From assembly GCA_022760355.1 (NCBI GenBank), contig JALEGB010000044.1:17064-81063 (forward strand): DNA of 64,000 nt, read 5' to 3'. The position numbers were made by a program, and so were the translations under genes. This DNA is from Neomegalonema sp. (GTDB lineage: Bacteria > Pseudomonadota > Alphaproteobacteria > Rhodobacterales > Rhodobacteraceae). The notes below the pieces were generated by a model. The model was not told where the DNA came from. It did not search any database and saw only the letters and a list, made by a program, of their open reading frames with translations. Below are positions 63,994 through 64,000 of this stretch, one piece after another (position 1 is the first letter of the stretch; each line of letters opens with the position of its first letter).

Positions 63994-64000
63994 TGAGCGA
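63993..64000 (+). CDS. rpmD: Start of next gene, probably L30 (rpmD), cut by window end
   Basis: An ATG at 63993 shares its A with the rpsE stop (TGATG) and opens a frame that runs off the window after two codons. Position after rpsE in the spc operon makes L30 the expectation; no sequence of L30 is visible, so the identity is inferred from order only. Confidence 0.4.

Overview
The window is a GC-rich bacterial chromosome segment that reads as an alphaproteobacterium. Three blocks support this: argS followed by a SPOR protein, nagZ, scpA and scpB; a DUF2125 gene head-to-head with a ChaC-type cyclotransferase; and tRNA-Trp, secE, nusG, rplKAJL, rpoBC, rpsL, rpsG, fusA, tuf, then the S10/spc ribosomal genes in the usual alphaproteobacterial order. 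The family cannot be fixed from the sequence alone; a Parvularculales- or Hyphomonadaceae-like organism is only a guess. No phage, transposase, CRISPR array or rRNA gene is seen.

Layout. 1-1054: the 3' part of a LysR regulator and a VOC-family gene. 1230-8008: a housekeeping cluster (arginyl-tRNA synthetase, SPOR cell-envelope protein, beta-N-acetylhexosaminidase, condensin partners ScpA and ScpB) ending in an unknown secreted protein. 8357-11409: accessory genes (small membrane protein, orphan ParA ATPase with an overlapping partner, and a protein with a TIR-like C-terminus). 11614-17272: an Amt-family ammonium transporter, a secreted trypsin-like protease, a GAF-PAS-GGDEF-EAL protein bracketed by two copies of a composite palindromic repeat, and a globin. 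17455-26945: one-carbon metabolism (a large Fe-S/molybdenum formate dehydrogenase and formate-tetrahydrofolate ligase), with a MOSC protein, a hemolysin-III/PAQR membrane protein and secreted proteins between them. 27013-34356: an outer-membrane-like protein, DUF2125, ChaC, tRNA-Gly, and a two-component cluster (LuxR regulator and hybrid kinase overlapping tail to tail) flanked by two related small secreted cysteine proteins.

34701 to the end is the transcription and translation superoperon. The gene order is conserved but interrupted in two places by secreted-protein genes: three tandem YbjN-like paralogues between rpoC and rpsL (47573-49365), and a DUF4189-like gene whose start codon overlaps the rpsL stop, between rpsL and rpsG (50052-50429). 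These embedded envelope genes are the most unusual feature of the window, because they may be co-expressed with ribosome synthesis. The window ends at the first codons of what should be rpmD.

How the genes fit together: formate dehydrogenase oxidises formate to CO2 while Fhs loads formate onto tetrahydrofolate, so the organism can both burn and assimilate formate. The ScpA/ScpB, NagZ and SPOR genes link chromosome segregation, peptidoglycan recycling and division. The ribosomal superoperon appears divided by hairpins after rplL, rpoC and tuf, and by weaker ones between secE and nusG, rplA and rplJ, and rplP and rpmC.
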